Shown in pieces: positions 7,970 through 16,194 of a stretch of DNA of 64,000 nt. The translations under genes and the position numbers were made by a program. Under the pieces are notes generated by a model. It worked only from the letters and a program-made list of their open reading frames with translations, searched no databases and was not told the origin of the DNA. The DNA comes from Sneathiella chinensis (lineage in GTDB: Bacteria > Pseudomonadota > Alphaproteobacteria > Sneathiellales > Sneathiellaceae), in contig NZ_VNWN01000004.1 of assembly GCF_012720115.1 (NCBI RefSeq), positions 1 to 64,000 of the forward strand, read 5' to 3'. Position 1 is the stretch's first letter, and every line of letters begins with the position of its first letter.

Positions 7970-7978
7970 AGGGCTACC
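7958..7978 (-). repeat. Two GGGCTACC repeats at the integrase start
   Basis: GGGCTACC at 7960-7967 and AGGGCTACC at 7970-7978 match the three copies at 61-91. They overlap the integrase ATG and its upstream leader. Candidate arm-type sites with possible autoregulation. Confidence 0.45.
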
Positions 7979-8093
7979 TATTTCCGTAAAATTGACCGCA
8001 TTGAGTTTATCTCTATTAAACGAATGTGGCGGAAATATGTATAGAAAATAACAGGTTATATCTATTCAGTAACCCCGGTTAAACACTCCCCTG

Positions 8094-8372
<279 letters not shown>

Positions 8373-8385
8373 TTCTCTGGTCATG

Positions 8386-8523
8386 TCAGGGCCACGCCGC
8401 AAATGTTTTGGGGGGGAGTTGCTCCTGCTTTTTGGTTCTGAATTGACCGGGGGAAAGGCCCATATGCTTTCGAAAGAAGCGGTGAACGACTCCGCGTCAG
8501 CGGCAAAACCGGAGCGCGTGCAG
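8386..8523 (-). pseudogene. Decayed C-terminus of an AraC/GlxA-family regulator
   Basis: On the minus strand the sequence reads SGFAADAESFT in one frame. After a one-base shift it reads FFRKHMGLSPGQFR followed by a short tail and TGA at 8388-8386. Together these are the second helix-turn-helix of an AraC-family regulator (GF-x-DA-x-SF-x-R-x-F-R-K-x-x-G-x-SP-x-x-FR). Only about 45 residues remain and the frame is broken, so it is a relict. It abuts the yaiI relict exactly where homology to copy 2 stops. Confidence 0.65.
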
Positions 8524-8559
8524 AAATCAAGCTTTTGCACGTGCATTCGGCTGTCATGC

Positions 8560-9723
8560 CTAGGCCTTCTCGGATGGCTCGAAGGTCAGAGCGAACTCGG
8601 GATCACCAATTAGGCTTACAAGATCATCCTCATCTTTGATATAGCTGAAACCCCATGGGCTCAGAGTCAATAAGCCTTCATTTTTCGTGTCGGCTTCTCT
8701 TTGGTCCCACAAGCCTCGCGCTTCGACGTCATTTAGCAGCTCGGCAAACTTGTTTTTAGAAAGATCAATTTCGGATGGCTCAAAGCCGTGTTCAAAAAAG
8801 TCTACATTCGGAATATCGTCGCATCCCTCAGCTCTGAACACAGCCATGACGTAACCACCAAGATATTCGTTGATCGCCTCCTGCGCCAAATACTCTGGTG
8901 ATGTTACAGAGCCGGGCGAAGAGCCACTGATTGAAAACGCTCCTGTTTCGGAGTCATAGCTAACTGTCCAGGGCATCGGAAGGTTTGCGCTAAAGCGCCC
9001 GATGATCTCTCGCGGTGGATCGAAAGACTGAACCGCAAATGTGCGCAGTGCCTGAAGCGTTTGGAAGAACGCCAAACCGATGCCAACTAAATCAGACACT
9101 TCTGCATACTCAATGCGAGTCACATTCCCACCATTTCGACGGCGCAGTCGTAGTCCATCGTTCCAGAGGATGTAATCGGAGTGATACATCCCGTTGCGTA
9201 CATCGTCACGGAACACATTCTCGAATGCTGACGACAGCCCTGTCATTCCGATCTTTTGGGCTTGGATCGCCAAGTCTCGGAATGTTGCATTCGCGTTTGG
9301 CCCAATAACACGATTGGGATTTTGCTTGACCCGTACCAAATCTCGGAACGGCCAAAGATTGTAGGGAGCATTCTCAACGATACCCATCATGTTCTTTAGG
9401 CTCTCATACACGCCTCCAGCCTCTGAAAGCTGGCAGTATAGAAGCAAGATTATTCGCATTTCGGCGAGAGTTTCCACAGGACTTGCTGCCATCCGCTCGT
9501 TTAGCTCTTCGAACACTTGTTGCGCAGTGATTGTGGTGGACCAACCTGCATCTTGCATGCCCCTGAATTCTCCACTCAACGATCCTGCGAAATCTAACTC
9601 GTTCATTTGGCGAGCAAATTTAAAGAGAAGTCCAAGTTGTCGGGCTGTTTCGTTGACAAAGGTCGTTGGTGAGTTCAAAGGACTAAACCGCATGTTATTT
9701 TTTATATCACTGGGTAACACCAT
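8560..9723 (-). CDS. Hypothetical protein with HEPN-like RNxxxH motif
   Basis: The 387-residue protein is soluble, without signal peptide, and its family is not recognised. The first 190 residues are largely helical and end in RNGMYH (Arg176 to His181) within DDVRNGMYHSDYIL. This is the RNxxxH signature of HEPN ribonucleases found in toxins, CRISPR effectors and abortive-infection proteins. The second half (about 215-387) is of mixed composition with an acidic tail. It is the main gene of the segment between the second and third tRNA-end copies, an island setting that suits a defence gene. The start is uncertain: ATG at 9723 or 9693, neither with a clear ribosome-binding site. The HEPN assignment rests on the motif and helical context only. 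Confidence 0.6.
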   Translation of the reverse strand: MVLPSDIKNNMRFSPLNSPTTFVNETARQLGLLFKFARQMNELDFAGSLSGEFRGMQDAGWSTTITAQQVFEELNERMAASPVETLAEMRIILLLYCQLSEAGGVYESLKNMMGIVENAPYNLWPFRDLVRVKQNPNRVIGPNANATFRDLAIQAQKIGMTGLSSAFENVFRDDVRNGMYHSDYILWNDGLRLRRRNGGNVTRIEYAEVSDLVGIGLAFFQTLQALRTFAVQSFDPPREIIGRFSANLPMPWTVSYDSETGAFSISGSSPGSVTSPEYLAQEAINEYLGGYVMAVFRAEGCDDIPNVDFFEHGFEPSEIDLSKNKFAELLNDVEARGLWDQREADTKNEGLLTLSPWGFSYIKDEDDLVSLIGDPEFALTFEPSEKA

Positions 9724-9802
9724 ATCACGTTACCCGCAACGTATACCTCTCTACGTCGCAGAGTTGGCACTGATCGAATGCCTCAAAAGTCAATATAGCT
9801 AC

Positions 9803-9843
9803 CTATTAATTTTTCAAATTAATAGTCTTTGATCGAACGTTCG
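9803..9843. promoter_or_regulatory. Two perfect palindromes upstream of the HEPN-like gene
   Basis: CTATTAATTT (9803-9812) pairs perfectly with 9816-9825 across three bases. CGAACGTTCG (9834-9843) is a perfect 10-bp palindrome. They lie 80-120 bases upstream of the 387-residue gene. They could be operators or, for the first, a terminator-like hairpin. No regulator gene is linked. Confidence 0.4.
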
Positions 9844-9928
9844 CTTCCGGGAATATACATGCTAGATCGCTACTAGTAGATGAAGGTCGGCTATGGGCCC
9901 GCTGGACGGCAAAATATTTTAACGTTAA

Positions 9929-9958
9929 GTTCCGCTACGCTTGGTAGCGTAGCGGAAC
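9929..9958. terminator. 12-bp perfect hairpin overlapping the end of a small gene
   Basis: GTTCCGCTACGC (9929-9940) is the exact complement of 9947-9958 around a six-base loop. The last codons and stop of the 47-residue gene lie inside it. It is followed on the minus strand by the palindrome TTAACGTTAA and an AT-rich run. Probably a terminator of that gene, though there is no uninterrupted T run. Confidence 0.5.
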
Positions 9959-10078
9959 AATGGATGGGATGATGCCACCAAGGAAACCCGCTCCGAACGA
10001 CACTGCGATTTCATGAATAGCTTCGTGGACGGACTTAGACAGGTTGATGTAGGCATTAACGTTAGACTTTTTTTCCAT
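9935..10078 (-). CDS. Small membrane-associated protein, 47 residues
   Basis: The 47-residue protein has a polar N-terminus (MEKKSNVNAYINLSKSV) and a hydrophobic, Gly-rich C-terminal helix (SFGAGFLGGIIPSIV). The start is chosen because AAAGGAG lies eight bases before the ATG. The same frame stays open upstream to 10255 and would add a second transmembrane segment (LVLSGLALIFLALIIAS). That version has only TTG or poorly supported starts, but an 86-residue form from ATG 10195 cannot be excluded. Unknown function. Small one-helix peptides in such islands are often toxin or holin-like, which is not shown here. Confidence 0.45.
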   Translation of the reverse strand: MEKKSNVNAYINLSKSVHEAIHEIAVSFGAGFLGGIIPSIVPLRYQA

Positions 10079-10511
10079 AGAGGATCTCCTTTCATTGCTG
10101 GTGCCCTTACGTAGCCAATGTTTCGAGGCGATTATTAGAGCCAGAAAAATCAGAGCGAGTCCTGATAACACCAGGGGAGTCGAACCCCCCACCATCCCCA
10201 GAGACACAACGGTCTCCAACTGAATGACTGTTAAAATATGAGCTTGCGAGAGCAATTCGTCAAGTCAACCCGATGCACCAACGGACATTTTCGAGGTAAG
10301 TGGTTAGTCTAAACTTGGGCAGTACTGCATTGTGAACGACCGCTTTGGTGATGCTACATTGGGCGTCTTAGGATGTATTTAACGGCAGGAATGGGCCGTT
10401 CGTGACCAATGGTGAATCAAGTATTGTTAGACATTACGGGCACAGCGCAGATGTGACAGCAGTTTACCTAGCTGTTTTGGCAGGTATTTTTATAGACTGT
10501 CGTTGCTTGCG
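10079..10511. other. Right part of element B, no convincing gene
   Basis: Apart from the possible N-terminal extension of the 47-residue frame, no gene is seen. On the minus strand near 10165-10195 there is a T-arm-like sequence (GGGGGTTCGACTCCCC) preceded by a small hairpin (GAGAC...GTCTC). No complete tRNA cloverleaf can be drawn. Confidence 0.4.
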
Positions 10512-10755
10512 TGCCCCCGCAACCAAAACAAAAAGCCTCGCTACAAAGCGGGGCTTTTTTTATGCCCAAAGCACATCCTCAAACCTTACAGAAAACGTAA
10601 AGATTTACGCTGACAGTCAGAAAAGAACTGCCGATTGCCACAAGAATAACGAATAACGTTAAAAATTACGGGTTTTTACGATTTGAGGCAGGCGGTGCCG
10701 GGCGTGATCTGTCGCGGGAGTGCTCAGGCTCGTTTCAGTTTTTGCAGGGTGTTCT
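10512..10755. repeat. Third tRNA-end copy and native flank (copy 2)
   Basis: TGCCCCCGCAACCA at 10512-10525 is followed by the same terminator hairpin, spacer and yaiI 3' end as at 8130-8372. Only the last 14 bases of the tRNA remain, so the right junction of element B differs from that of element A. The yaiI gene is intact here, so this is taken as the resident chromosomal flank. Confidence 0.7.
10533..10561 (+). terminator. Terminator of the original tRNA locus, copy 2
   Basis: Same stem and T run as at 8151-8179. Confidence 0.75.
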
Positions 10756-11173
10756 CGAGCACGTTGAGGAAATTGCTGCGATCTTTTTTGGAGAAGGATG
10801 CGTTGAAGCCGAAAATCTCTCCCATATCCCGCAAATGGGCGTTGAGGTCTCGCATAGCGAGTTTCATGCCAATGGAGTTGTGGGTGAAGAGAGAACCGGT
10901 TGGGCCCAAGACAACGCTCCCGGCCTTCAGGCATCGGTCCGCCAGGGGAATGTCCGCGGTGACCACCACATCCTTCGGGCCGCAGTTGTCCGCAATCCAG
11001 TCATCCGCAGCATCAAACCCGGCATCGACCACAACCTGTTCAATCAGCGGGCTTTGGGGCAGGCGGAGCCAGTTATTGCTTACCACATAGCTTAATAGCT
11101 TATGTCGTCCTGCGACCCGGTAAATCTCATCCTTTACCGGACAGGCATCTGCATCAATAAAAATACGTGTCAT
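10724..11173 (-). CDS. yaiI: YaiI/YqxD family protein (DUF188)
   Basis: The 149-residue protein matches the DUF188/YaiI family in length and motifs: FIDADACPVKDEIY at the N-terminus, CGPKDVVVTADIPLADRC (about 64-81), GPTGSLFTHNSIG (90-102) and a basic C-terminus. Members have a PIN-like nuclease fold with conserved acidic residues, but their cellular role is undefined. It is the first intact chromosomal gene right of the tRNA islands, and its last codons are duplicated at 8.35 kb. Confidence 0.9.
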   Translation of the reverse strand: MTRIFIDADACPVKDEIYRVAGRHKLLSYVVSNNWLRLPQSPLIEQVVVDAGFDAADDWIADNCGPKDVVVTADIPLADRCLKAGSVVLGPTGSLFTHNSIGMKLAMRDLNAHLRDMGEIFGFNASFSKKDRSNFLNVLENTLQKLKRA

Positions 11174-11528
11174 CTGGTCCCTGTATCTGTCTGCCGCGCT
11201 GTCACTGGTTCCCCCTATCCCGAGGGAATGGGGGCTGTCTATAGGCTGCCAGTATCGGGCATTATAAGTCTGTATTGATTGGTGAGGGTAGCATCATTGA
11301 CGCTAGAGGGCACGGAAACCCTTTCTTGCGACACCGTATACCGGACTTTTCAGGGGCAGGGCTTAGCGGAGAAGGGCAGGGCCGAGCAGATCAGGGTAGG
11401 GCATCGCATTGTGGGGCACGGGGTGTGATGCTGGAGGTTTGCTGAAAGAGAAAGGTTTCACACGCCGCAAGACCGGGGTCCGACGGCGTGTGAGTGTTAA
11501 AGGCCAAGGGCCGGAGCCTTTCGCCGGG
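11174..11528. other. Intergenic region between yaiI and the TRAP operon
   Basis: 355 bases without a gene. It holds the yaiI promoter at its left and a GGGCAGGG-rich stretch around 11350-11400. The TRAP operon terminator lies at 11459-11492. Nothing else was seen. Confidence 0.5.
11459..11492 (-). terminator. Terminator of the TRAP operon
   Basis: CACACGCCG (11459-11467) pairs with CGGCGTGTG (11484-11492). On the minus strand it is followed by a pyrimidine-rich run with several T. It lies 37 bases after the dctM stop. Confidence 0.6.
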
Positions 11529-12854
11529 TTAGCTGAACAGGTAATTGGGCAACCAGAGCGCAATGGTTGGGAAAATCACGATGATCAGCAAGCCGGACAG
11601 TTCGACCAGTGTATAGGGGCCAACGGACCAGTAGATATCCTTCATGGTGACCTCGGGCGGGGCAACAGACCGCAAATAGAAGAGGTTGAAACCAAAGGGC
11701 GGGGTCATGTAGCCGATCTCCATCATGATGACAAAGAGAATGCCGAACCAGACGGGGTCAAAGCCGTGTGCAGCCACCAGTGGCAGGAACACAGGCAGGG
11801 TGATCAGCATGATGCCCACCGGGTCCAGAACCATGCCAAGCATCAGTAGAACCAGCATCATGAAGGCGAGCGCCCCCCATTTTCCGCCGGGGATTTGGGC
11901 GGTCAGATGGGTGATGAATTCCTCGGCCCCCATGGCGGTGTAGGCCATGGAATAGGCATGGGCGGCAAACACAATCCATGTGATGACAGTGGTCAGACGG
12001 AAGGTACGCAAGGAGGCTTCGGAGATCACTTTCCAGCTCAGTTTCCGGTTCACGGCACTGGCAACCAGAGCCCCGAAGACGCCAACCGCTGCCGCCTCGG
12101 TAACCGTGGCAAAACCGCCAAAGATAGCGCCGAGCACGATGAAGATAATGAAGACCGGCAGAAAGATCGCCTTGAGCGCATTGATCTTTTCCGCCCAGTC
12201 GGCCCGTTCTTCTTCGGGAAGGGACGGACCGAGATGGGGCTGGAACCAGCACCGAATGCCGATATAGAGCGAGACAAGGACAAAGAGCAGCAGACCGGGG
12301 AACACCCCGGCGGCAAACAGCTTGCCAACCGAAACCTCGGTAATCAGTGCATAGAGAACCATCAGGATGGACGGCGGGATCAGGATGCCCCATCCTCCGC
12401 CCGCATTGATGGCCCCAAGCGCCAGCCGCTTGTCATAGCCCCTTTTAAGCATCTGGGGGAGGGCGATGGTGCCCATGGTGACCACAGCCGCCCCGGAGAC
12501 CCCTGACATGGCGGCAAAGATGGTGCAGATACCAACGGTGCCGATGGCCAACCCACCGCGCAGCCCGCCCCACCAGAGATGCATCATCCGGTAGAGGTCA
12601 TGGGCCACCCCGCTTCTCTCCAGCAGGAGGGCCATGAAGACATAAAGGGGAATGGCGATGAGGGAGGAGGTCTCCATCAGGTCCCACATCTTGGAAGCGA
12701 TCAGGTAGAAGGCGATGGGACCTTGCTCGAAATAGAGAAAGACAATCGACAGGCCGCCCAGAACAAATGCCAGCGGTACGCCCAGCATGATGAAGACAAA
12801 GAGGAGGCCAAAGAACAGGAGGGTGAGAACCTCGATACTCAGGAGATCATACAT
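11529..12854 (-). CDS. dctM: TRAP transporter large permease DctM
   Basis: The 441-residue inner-membrane protein has about 12 hydrophobic segments, the DctM signature regions (GVPLAFVLGG near the start, AAMSGVSGAAVVTMG around 115, GAINAGGGWGILIPPS around 150) and usual family length. It forms the sodium-coupled transport core with DctQ. Its ATG overlaps the dctQ stop (TGATG), giving tight coupling. It is the last gene of dctP-dctQ-dctM. The imported substrate is most likely an organic acid, but the permease does not reveal which. Confidence 0.93.
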   Translation of the reverse strand: MYDLLSIEVLTLLFFGLLFVFIMLGVPLAFVLGGLSIVFLYFEQGPIAFYLIASKMWDLMETSSLIAIPLYVFMALLLERSGVAHDLYRMMHLWWGGLRGGLAIGTVGICTIFAAMSGVSGAAVVTMGTIALPQMLKRGYDKRLALGAINAGGGWGILIPPSILMVLYALITEVSVGKLFAAGVFPGLLLFVLVSLYIGIRCWFQPHLGPSLPEEERADWAEKINALKAIFLPVFIIFIVLGAIFGGFATVTEAAAVGVFGALVASAVNRKLSWKVISEASLRTFRLTTVITWIVFAAHAYSMAYTAMGAEEFITHLTAQIPGGKWGALAFMMLVLLMLGMVLDPVGIMLITLPVFLPLVAAHGFDPVWFGILFVIMMEIGYMTPPFGFNLFYLRSVAPPEVTMKDIYWSVGPYTLVELSGLLIIVIFPTIALWLPNYLFS

Positions 12855-13420
12855 CAAACGGTCTCCTTCTCGTGGATATCGTCATCGTTTAACGGGCCGA
12901 AGGCGGTTTCATCCACCTCCATATCCAGCAGGATCATGATATCCGCAATCAGCTTGACGATCCCCTGCAGCAGCAACAGGGCTGCAGCCACAAAGATCAG
13001 GGTTTTCGAGGGCCAGATATAGGGGCGCCATGTGGTCTCATAGCTCACTTCCATACGGGAAATACTGTCGGTCGCCATGGAGAAACTTTCGGTCAGCAAA
13101 ACCCCGAGGAACAGGAAGAACAGAAAGGATGTGGCGATATCGGTCAGGGCCTTTTTCTTGGGTGAGAAGCTGCCGTAAAAAAGGTCAACATTCACATGAT
13201 CGCGCCGGGCCAGAAGATATCCGCCGCCGATGATGGCATAGACGCCAAAGATCATTTTTGAGGCCAGCGATGACCAGGATACAGGGCTTTGTGTGACATA
13301 GCGCATGATCACATCGCCCAGCAACAGGATGAAAAGTAAAAGAACGGCATAACTTGCCAGGCGCCCGATCCAGGCGTTCGTCGCCGTAACAGCACGGGCG
13401 AATGCGACCAGTCCCCTCAT
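12854..13420 (-). CDS. dctQ: TRAP transporter small permease DctQ
   Basis: The 188-residue protein has four hydrophobic segments (about 18-38, 48-70, 90-112 and 135-160), as usual for DctQ, and an acidic C-terminal tail. It pairs with DctM in the membrane. It is separated from dctP by 163 bases that carry a large hairpin, and coupled by overlap to dctM. Confidence 0.9.
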   Translation of the reverse strand: MRGLVAFARAVTATNAWIGRLASYAVLLLFILLLGDVIMRYVTQSPVSWSSLASKMIFGVYAIIGGGYLLARRDHVNVDLFYGSFSPKKKALTDIATSFLFFLFLGVLLTESFSMATDSISRMEVSYETTWRPYIWPSKTLIFVAAALLLLQGIVKLIADIMILLDMEVDETAFGPLNDDDIHEKETV

Positions 13421-13485
13421 ATTAGCCTCCCCATTATTATTGTGTTTGTGGTTGCAACAGTAGAGATTTCTTTGCGGTAGTCTGC

Positions 13486-13550
13486 ACCGCCAGCCATCCC
13501 GCCTCCCGTTCAGGAAGAAAATCCTGACGAGAGGCGACGAGGCTGGCGGT
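13486..13550 (-). terminator. Three-tier hairpin between dctP and dctQ
   Basis: Nested perfect arms: ACCGCCAGCC (13486-13495) with 13541-13550, GCCTC (13501-13505) with 13531-13535, and TCAGGA (13510-13515) with 13522-13527. On the transcribed strand no long T run follows. It probably acts as an mRNA 3'-end stabiliser or partial terminator that keeps the binding protein mRNA abundant relative to the permeases. Confidence 0.7.
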
Positions 13551-13583
13551 TATTTGGCTGATGTCCGAAAGGCGGGGCCGTGC

Positions 13584-14624
13584 CTATACGTATCCCATGC
13601 CTTTGAGGAAGCTGACGAGCAGGTCGGCTGCCTTGGTTGCATTTCCGCCTTTCGCGCTTTCTTCGGCCAGAATGGCACTGGAGGCTTCCGAGAATTTCTC
13701 CAGCACATCGGGCGGGAACTGGGCAATGGTGATGTTCTGTTCTTTCAGGCCCTTGGTGAGAGCCAGCTTTTCCTTGTACTGGTATTCTGCTGTCCGTTTC
13801 CAGAAACGCATGTCCAGAAGGTTGAAGAATTCGGACCGCAGGTCTGCGGGCAAGTCATCAATGGCTTTCTGGTTCATAATCAGTGTGTCCACGGCCAGTC
13901 CCATGGTCGGTTTCATGTGGTATTTGGCAACTTCCCAAAGGCTCATGGACAGGGCGCCTTGAGCGGCACCCCAATGGGCACCGTCCACGACACCACTGGC
14001 CAGACTGGAGTAGAGTTCAGGCCCGGCGATATTCTGGGTTGAGGCCCCGGCGGCTTCGAGGAATTTCAGGTAACTGCCGGAAGAGCGGAGTTTCAACGAG
14101 GAAAAGTCCGCCAGTGAATTGATAGGCTTGGAGACAACCAGTTCCGTTGGATAGATTTTCTCGGCCCGGCTGACCACTCCATGTGCGGCAAGGTCTTCGT
14201 TGAACAGGTCTTCAAATCCCATATTCTTGAGGAAATGGGAGAATTCCCATGCTTCGCGGAAGGTGCCCGGCACGCCAAGCGCGATACCGGCTGTGGGGGC
14301 TTCGCCGAGAATATAGCCCGGTGAAATCGTGCCCATTTCCACGACACCGCGACGCACGATATTGAAAATCTCGCGGCCCTTGGCAAATTCACCCGCGCCG
14401 AAAAGCTGAAGTTCAAACTGACCGTCGGTGTTTTTCTTGAGTTCCTCGGCGATGATCATCAGGCTGTCGCCAAAGGATGAGGATGCCTTGGGCCAGTGTG
14501 ATTGAACTTTCCAGGTGACTTTTGTCGCGGCGGCGGCCTTGCCGATCATGAAAGGCGCGGCGACGGCAGCGGCCCCCCCGGCAAGTGCGTGGCGACGGTT
14601 TATTCCCTGTGTTGTTTTTGTCAT
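13584..14624 (-). CDS. dctP: TRAP transporter substrate-binding protein DctP
   Basis: The 346-residue periplasmic binding protein has a twin-arginine signal (GINRRHALAGGAAAVAAPFM), so it is probably exported folded. The DctP fold follows from about residue 34. The anion-binding region includes SLKLRSSGSYLKF (about 174-186), whose Arg would hold a carboxylate, and PELYSSLASGVVDGAHWG (about 200-217). The layout is closest to 2-oxoacid binding members such as TakP, but substrate identity is inferred. First gene of the TRAP operon. Confidence 0.92.
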   Translation of the reverse strand: MTKTTQGINRRHALAGGAAAVAAPFMIGKAAAATKVTWKVQSHWPKASSSFGDSLMIIAEELKKNTDGQFELQLFGAGEFAKGREIFNIVRRGVVEMGTISPGYILGEAPTAGIALGVPGTFREAWEFSHFLKNMGFEDLFNEDLAAHGVVSRAEKIYPTELVVSKPINSLADFSSLKLRSSGSYLKFLEAAGASTQNIAGPELYSSLASGVVDGAHWGAAQGALSMSLWEVAKYHMKPTMGLAVDTLIMNQKAIDDLPADLRSEFFNLLDMRFWKRTAEYQYKEKLALTKGLKEQNITIAQFPPDVLEKFSEASSAILAEESAKGGNATKAADLLVSFLKGMGYV

Positions 14625-15035
14625 GCAGTTTCTCCCGAGTTGCGGTGCTACGTCTGTCCCAATCAGCCGTATTATTCATTGTTGGTTACCGCAGCAATTA
14701 GTCCCTTGTTAGAAAACATACTGGGATCCGGGCCGTGAAATTTGGGGTCTCTGGTTATTTCATTATGCCCAATTTCAGTATATTTCTAAAAAATGATAAA
14801 ACATGAAAGCCGGATTTACAAGCCTTCACAATATGATACGGAAAATCATGCAGGTGGCTGCCCAGGCGGCGCTGTAGCCGGGCTTGCCGGGAAGGGGGCC
14901 TGCCGCGCTGGCGATATGGGGCGCAGATAGAGGGCGGCAGAAACGGGTGGGGGAGCGGTTGGGGACCAGCCCCGGGGGAAAGAGAGAGAACGGTTCGCCC
15001 CATGGACGCGGGGCGAACCAGAAGGGGGGAAGGGG
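14625..15035. other. Intergenic region between TRAP and purine operons
   Basis: 411 bases without a gene. The left part is the dctP leader and promoter, with an AT-rich stretch at 14750-14840. The right part is GC-rich and ends in the terminator at 14992-15019. No RNA gene was recognised. Confidence 0.5.
14992..15019 (-). terminator. Terminator of the purine operon
   Basis: GGTTCGCCCC (14992-15001) pairs perfectly with 15010-15019, starting 16 bases after the BMP-protein stop. On the minus strand it is followed by a CT-rich run. Confidence 0.65.
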
Positions 15036-16121
15036 TTATTTCGGCAGGCTGCCGATCACGCCTTCAACATAGTAGTTCATGCCAGCCAGTTCCGCATCCG
15101 GAATGGTCTTGCCTTCTTCAACAGCAATGGAGCCGTCCTGCTTGCGCAGCGGGCCGGTGAAAGGATTGATTTCACCCTTGGCAATGGCGGCTTCTGTTTT
15201 GCGAGCCATTTCGGCAATTTCTTCAGGCATGTTGGTATAGTCGGACATCTTGACCATGCCTGTGCTGAGGCCATCCCAGACTTCGCCGGTTTTCCATGTG
15301 CCGTCCAGAACTTCCTGGGTGCGCTTCACATAGTAGGGAACCCAGTTGTCCTCGATGCCGGTCAGTTGGGCATTGGGGGCAAAGGCGATCATGTTGGATG
15401 CCTGACCGAAGGCGAAGATGCCTCTTTCCTCGGCGACCTGCAGGGGGGCCGGGGAATCGGTGTGCTGGGTCAGGATGTCAACGCCCTGATCGATGAGGGC
15501 CTTGGCTGCGTCGCCTTCCTTGCCCGGATCATACCAGGTGTTTACCCAGACCGGTGTGATGGTGGCTTCGGGATTGACGGAACGGGCGCCGATGATAAAG
15601 GCATTGATCCCGCGAACAACCTCGGGAATGGGGAAGGACGCAACATAGCCGATCTTGTTGGTCTTGGTCAGCTTGCCGGCAATCTGGCCCATGATGTAAC
15701 GGCCTTCGTAGTAGCGACCGGCATAGATGCTGAGATTGTCAGCGGTTTTGTACCCGGTTGCATGTTCGAATTTCACGTTGGGGAATTTCTTGGCAACCTT
15801 GAGGGTGGCGTTCATGAAACCGAAAGAGGTGGAGAAGATCAGGTTGTGACCGGAGGAGGCCAACTGACGGATCACCCGTTCTGCATCCGCGCCTTCCTTG
15901 ACGTTTTCAACATAGGTGGTTTCGATCTTGTCGCCGAGGGCTTTTTCAAGGCCAAGACGGCCCTGATCGTGCTGGTAGGACCAGCCATAGTCGCTGATCG
16001 GACCGACATAGACAAAGCCGACTTTCAGCTTGTCTTCCGCGCTTGCCTGGGCGGCAGTGAGGGCGAGGGCCGCCGCAGAGAGCGTACCGAGCAGGGATTT
16101 GAGGAAAAATCTGCGTTTCAT
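15036..16121 (-). CDS. BMP-family (PnrA-type) substrate-binding protein
   Basis: The 361-residue protein is predicted periplasmic, with a Sec signal (LLGTLSAAALALTAAQASA, cleaved near residue 28). The mature part is the BMP/Med fold: KVGFVYVGPISDYGWSYQHD, FSTSFGFMNATL and YAGRYYEGRYIMGQIAG are family hallmarks. BMP proteins bind purine nucleosides or related compounds for ABC import. It is last in an operon with two purine deaminases, which supports a purine ligand. No ABC ATPase or permease lies nearby, so it must use one encoded elsewhere. There is no lipobox Cys, unlike many lipoprotein members. Confidence 0.88.
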   Translation of the reverse strand: MKRRFFLKSLLGTLSAAALALTAAQASAEDKLKVGFVYVGPISDYGWSYQHDQGRLGLEKALGDKIETTYVENVKEGADAERVIRQLASSGHNLIFSTSFGFMNATLKVAKKFPNVKFEHATGYKTADNLSIYAGRYYEGRYIMGQIAGKLTKTNKIGYVASFPIPEVVRGINAFIIGARSVNPEATITPVWVNTWYDPGKEGDAAKALIDQGVDILTQHTDSPAPLQVAEERGIFAFGQASNMIAFAPNAQLTGIEDNWVPYYVKRTQEVLDGTWKTGEVWDGLSTGMVKMSDYTNMPEEIAEMARKTEAAIAKGEINPFTGPLRKQDGSIAVEEGKTIPDAELAGMNYYVEGVIGSLPK

Positions 16122-16194
16122 TGGTTTCCCTTTCCTATTGGGAGCTGTGGTCAGTAGTGGAAGAGGGGCGGGGGCTCCCTCTTCCTGCAGGTAA

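Noticed and set aside
7016-8044. Long open frame antisense to the integrase (342 residues).
   Set aside because: Mirror of a conserved integrase with all catalytic residues; the frame is a by-product of GC-rich codon use.
10160-10225. tRNA-like T-arm (GGGGGTTCGACTCCCC) with a small upstream hairpin on the minus strand.
   Set aside because: No acceptor stem, D arm or CCA can be placed, and the bases also encode a hydrophobic helix in the small-protein frame. Chance resemblance or a very decayed tRNA fragment.
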